From Cyanobacteriota bacterium (lineage in GTDB: Bacteria > Cyanobacteriota > Cyanobacteriia > Phormidesmidales > Phormidesmidaceae): a DNA stretch of 5,725 nucleotides. Below are positions 5,636 to 5,725 of the stretch, piece after piece. The translations under genes were made by a program, and so were the position numbers. The stretch spans positions 1 through 5,725 of the forward strand of contig JAQCKL010000325.1 of the NCBI GenBank assembly GCA_027592485.1, given 5' to 3'. Position 1 is the stretch's first letter, and every line of letters begins with the position of its first letter. Under the pieces are notes generated by a model that had not been told where the DNA came from, searched no databases, and worked only from the letters and a program-made list of their open reading frames with translations.

Positions 5636-5725
5636 GGCTTGCTGAAAAAGTATAGACTTCATGTCCGACAAGGGCTTCAGCCCTTTTAGGGCTTTAAAAA
5701 TGCAAGAAAAACGGTAAAAAAGAGT
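5636..5725. mobile_element. Putative terminal region of an insertion sequence or MITE, partial
   Basis: The sequence GGCTTGCTGAAAAAG begins right after CTAG (5632-5635), which is also the likely target site. Ends of the GGxTTGCTGAAAAAG kind recall terminal repeats of cyanobacterial insertion sequences, and CTAG-like four-base targets are known for IS5- and IS701-type elements; both points are from memory. The evidence for insertion is the abrupt end of the methyltransferase frame at this point and the switch to A/T-rich, hairpin-bearing sequence. No transposase codons are visible before the window ends, and the matching end lies outside. Confidence 0.5.
5670..5693. terminator. Overlapping alternative hairpins, possible terminator
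   Basis: AAGGGC (5670-5675) pairs with GCCCTT (5680-5685) around TTCA, followed by TT. The segment AGCCCT (5679-5684) can instead pair with AGGGCT (5688-5693) around TTT, followed by TTAAAAA. Only one of the two can form at a time. The structure could end the methyltransferase transcript or stop outside transcription entering the element, a common trait of insertion-sequence ends. Confidence 0.45.

Overview
The window looks like cyanobacterial chromosome. The octamer GCGATCGC (the HIP1 repeat typical of many cyanobacteria) occurs seven times exactly in 5.7 kb, at 1164, 1522, 3087, 3122, 3839, 4409 and 5615, where chance predicts about 0.1. The gene set fits too: a CapA-like protein with an N-terminal domain I associate with cyanobacteria, a Rieske oxygenase, a cobalamin gene and a small cysteine-motif protein of cyanobacterial type. 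The genus cannot be fixed from this stretch.

Layout from left to right. (1) 1-1243, minus strand: the first 414 residues of a membrane-anchored CapA/PgsA-like protein that runs off the left edge. (2) 1244-1459: an intergenic stretch with a plausible promoter for that gene and two GACAA/TTGTC inverted repeats. (3) 1460-2518 (possibly to 2569), minus: a complete Rieske-type non-haem iron oxygenase. (4) 2657-3232, plus: CobU/CobP, a cobalamin nucleotide-loop assembly enzyme, divergent from the oxygenase. (5) 3445-3936, plus: a small conserved protein of unknown function with a CxxC plus CxC cysteine set; its 3' end overlaps by 23 bases the convergent (6) 3914-4870, minus: ribonuclease Z (rnz). 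(7) 4871-5173: a 303-base intergenic region with two hairpins and weak promoter-like sequences. (8) 5174-5635, plus: a SpoU/TrmH-family RNA 2'-O-methyltransferase whose C-terminus looks cut short. (9) 5636-5725: sequence resembling the terminal region of an insertion sequence, with nested GGGCT/AGCCC hairpins, running off the right edge.

The genes do not form one pathway. They are mostly single housekeeping or metabolic genes (tRNA 3' maturation, RNA methylation, cobamide assembly, oxygenase chemistry) on alternating strands, so most probably have their own promoters. No defence system, CRISPR array, tRNA, rRNA or convincing riboswitch was seen. The points most worth following are the likely insertion at the 3' end of the methyltransferase, the degenerate metal-site motifs of the CapA-like protein, and the repeated GACAA/TTGTC operator-like sites upstream of it.
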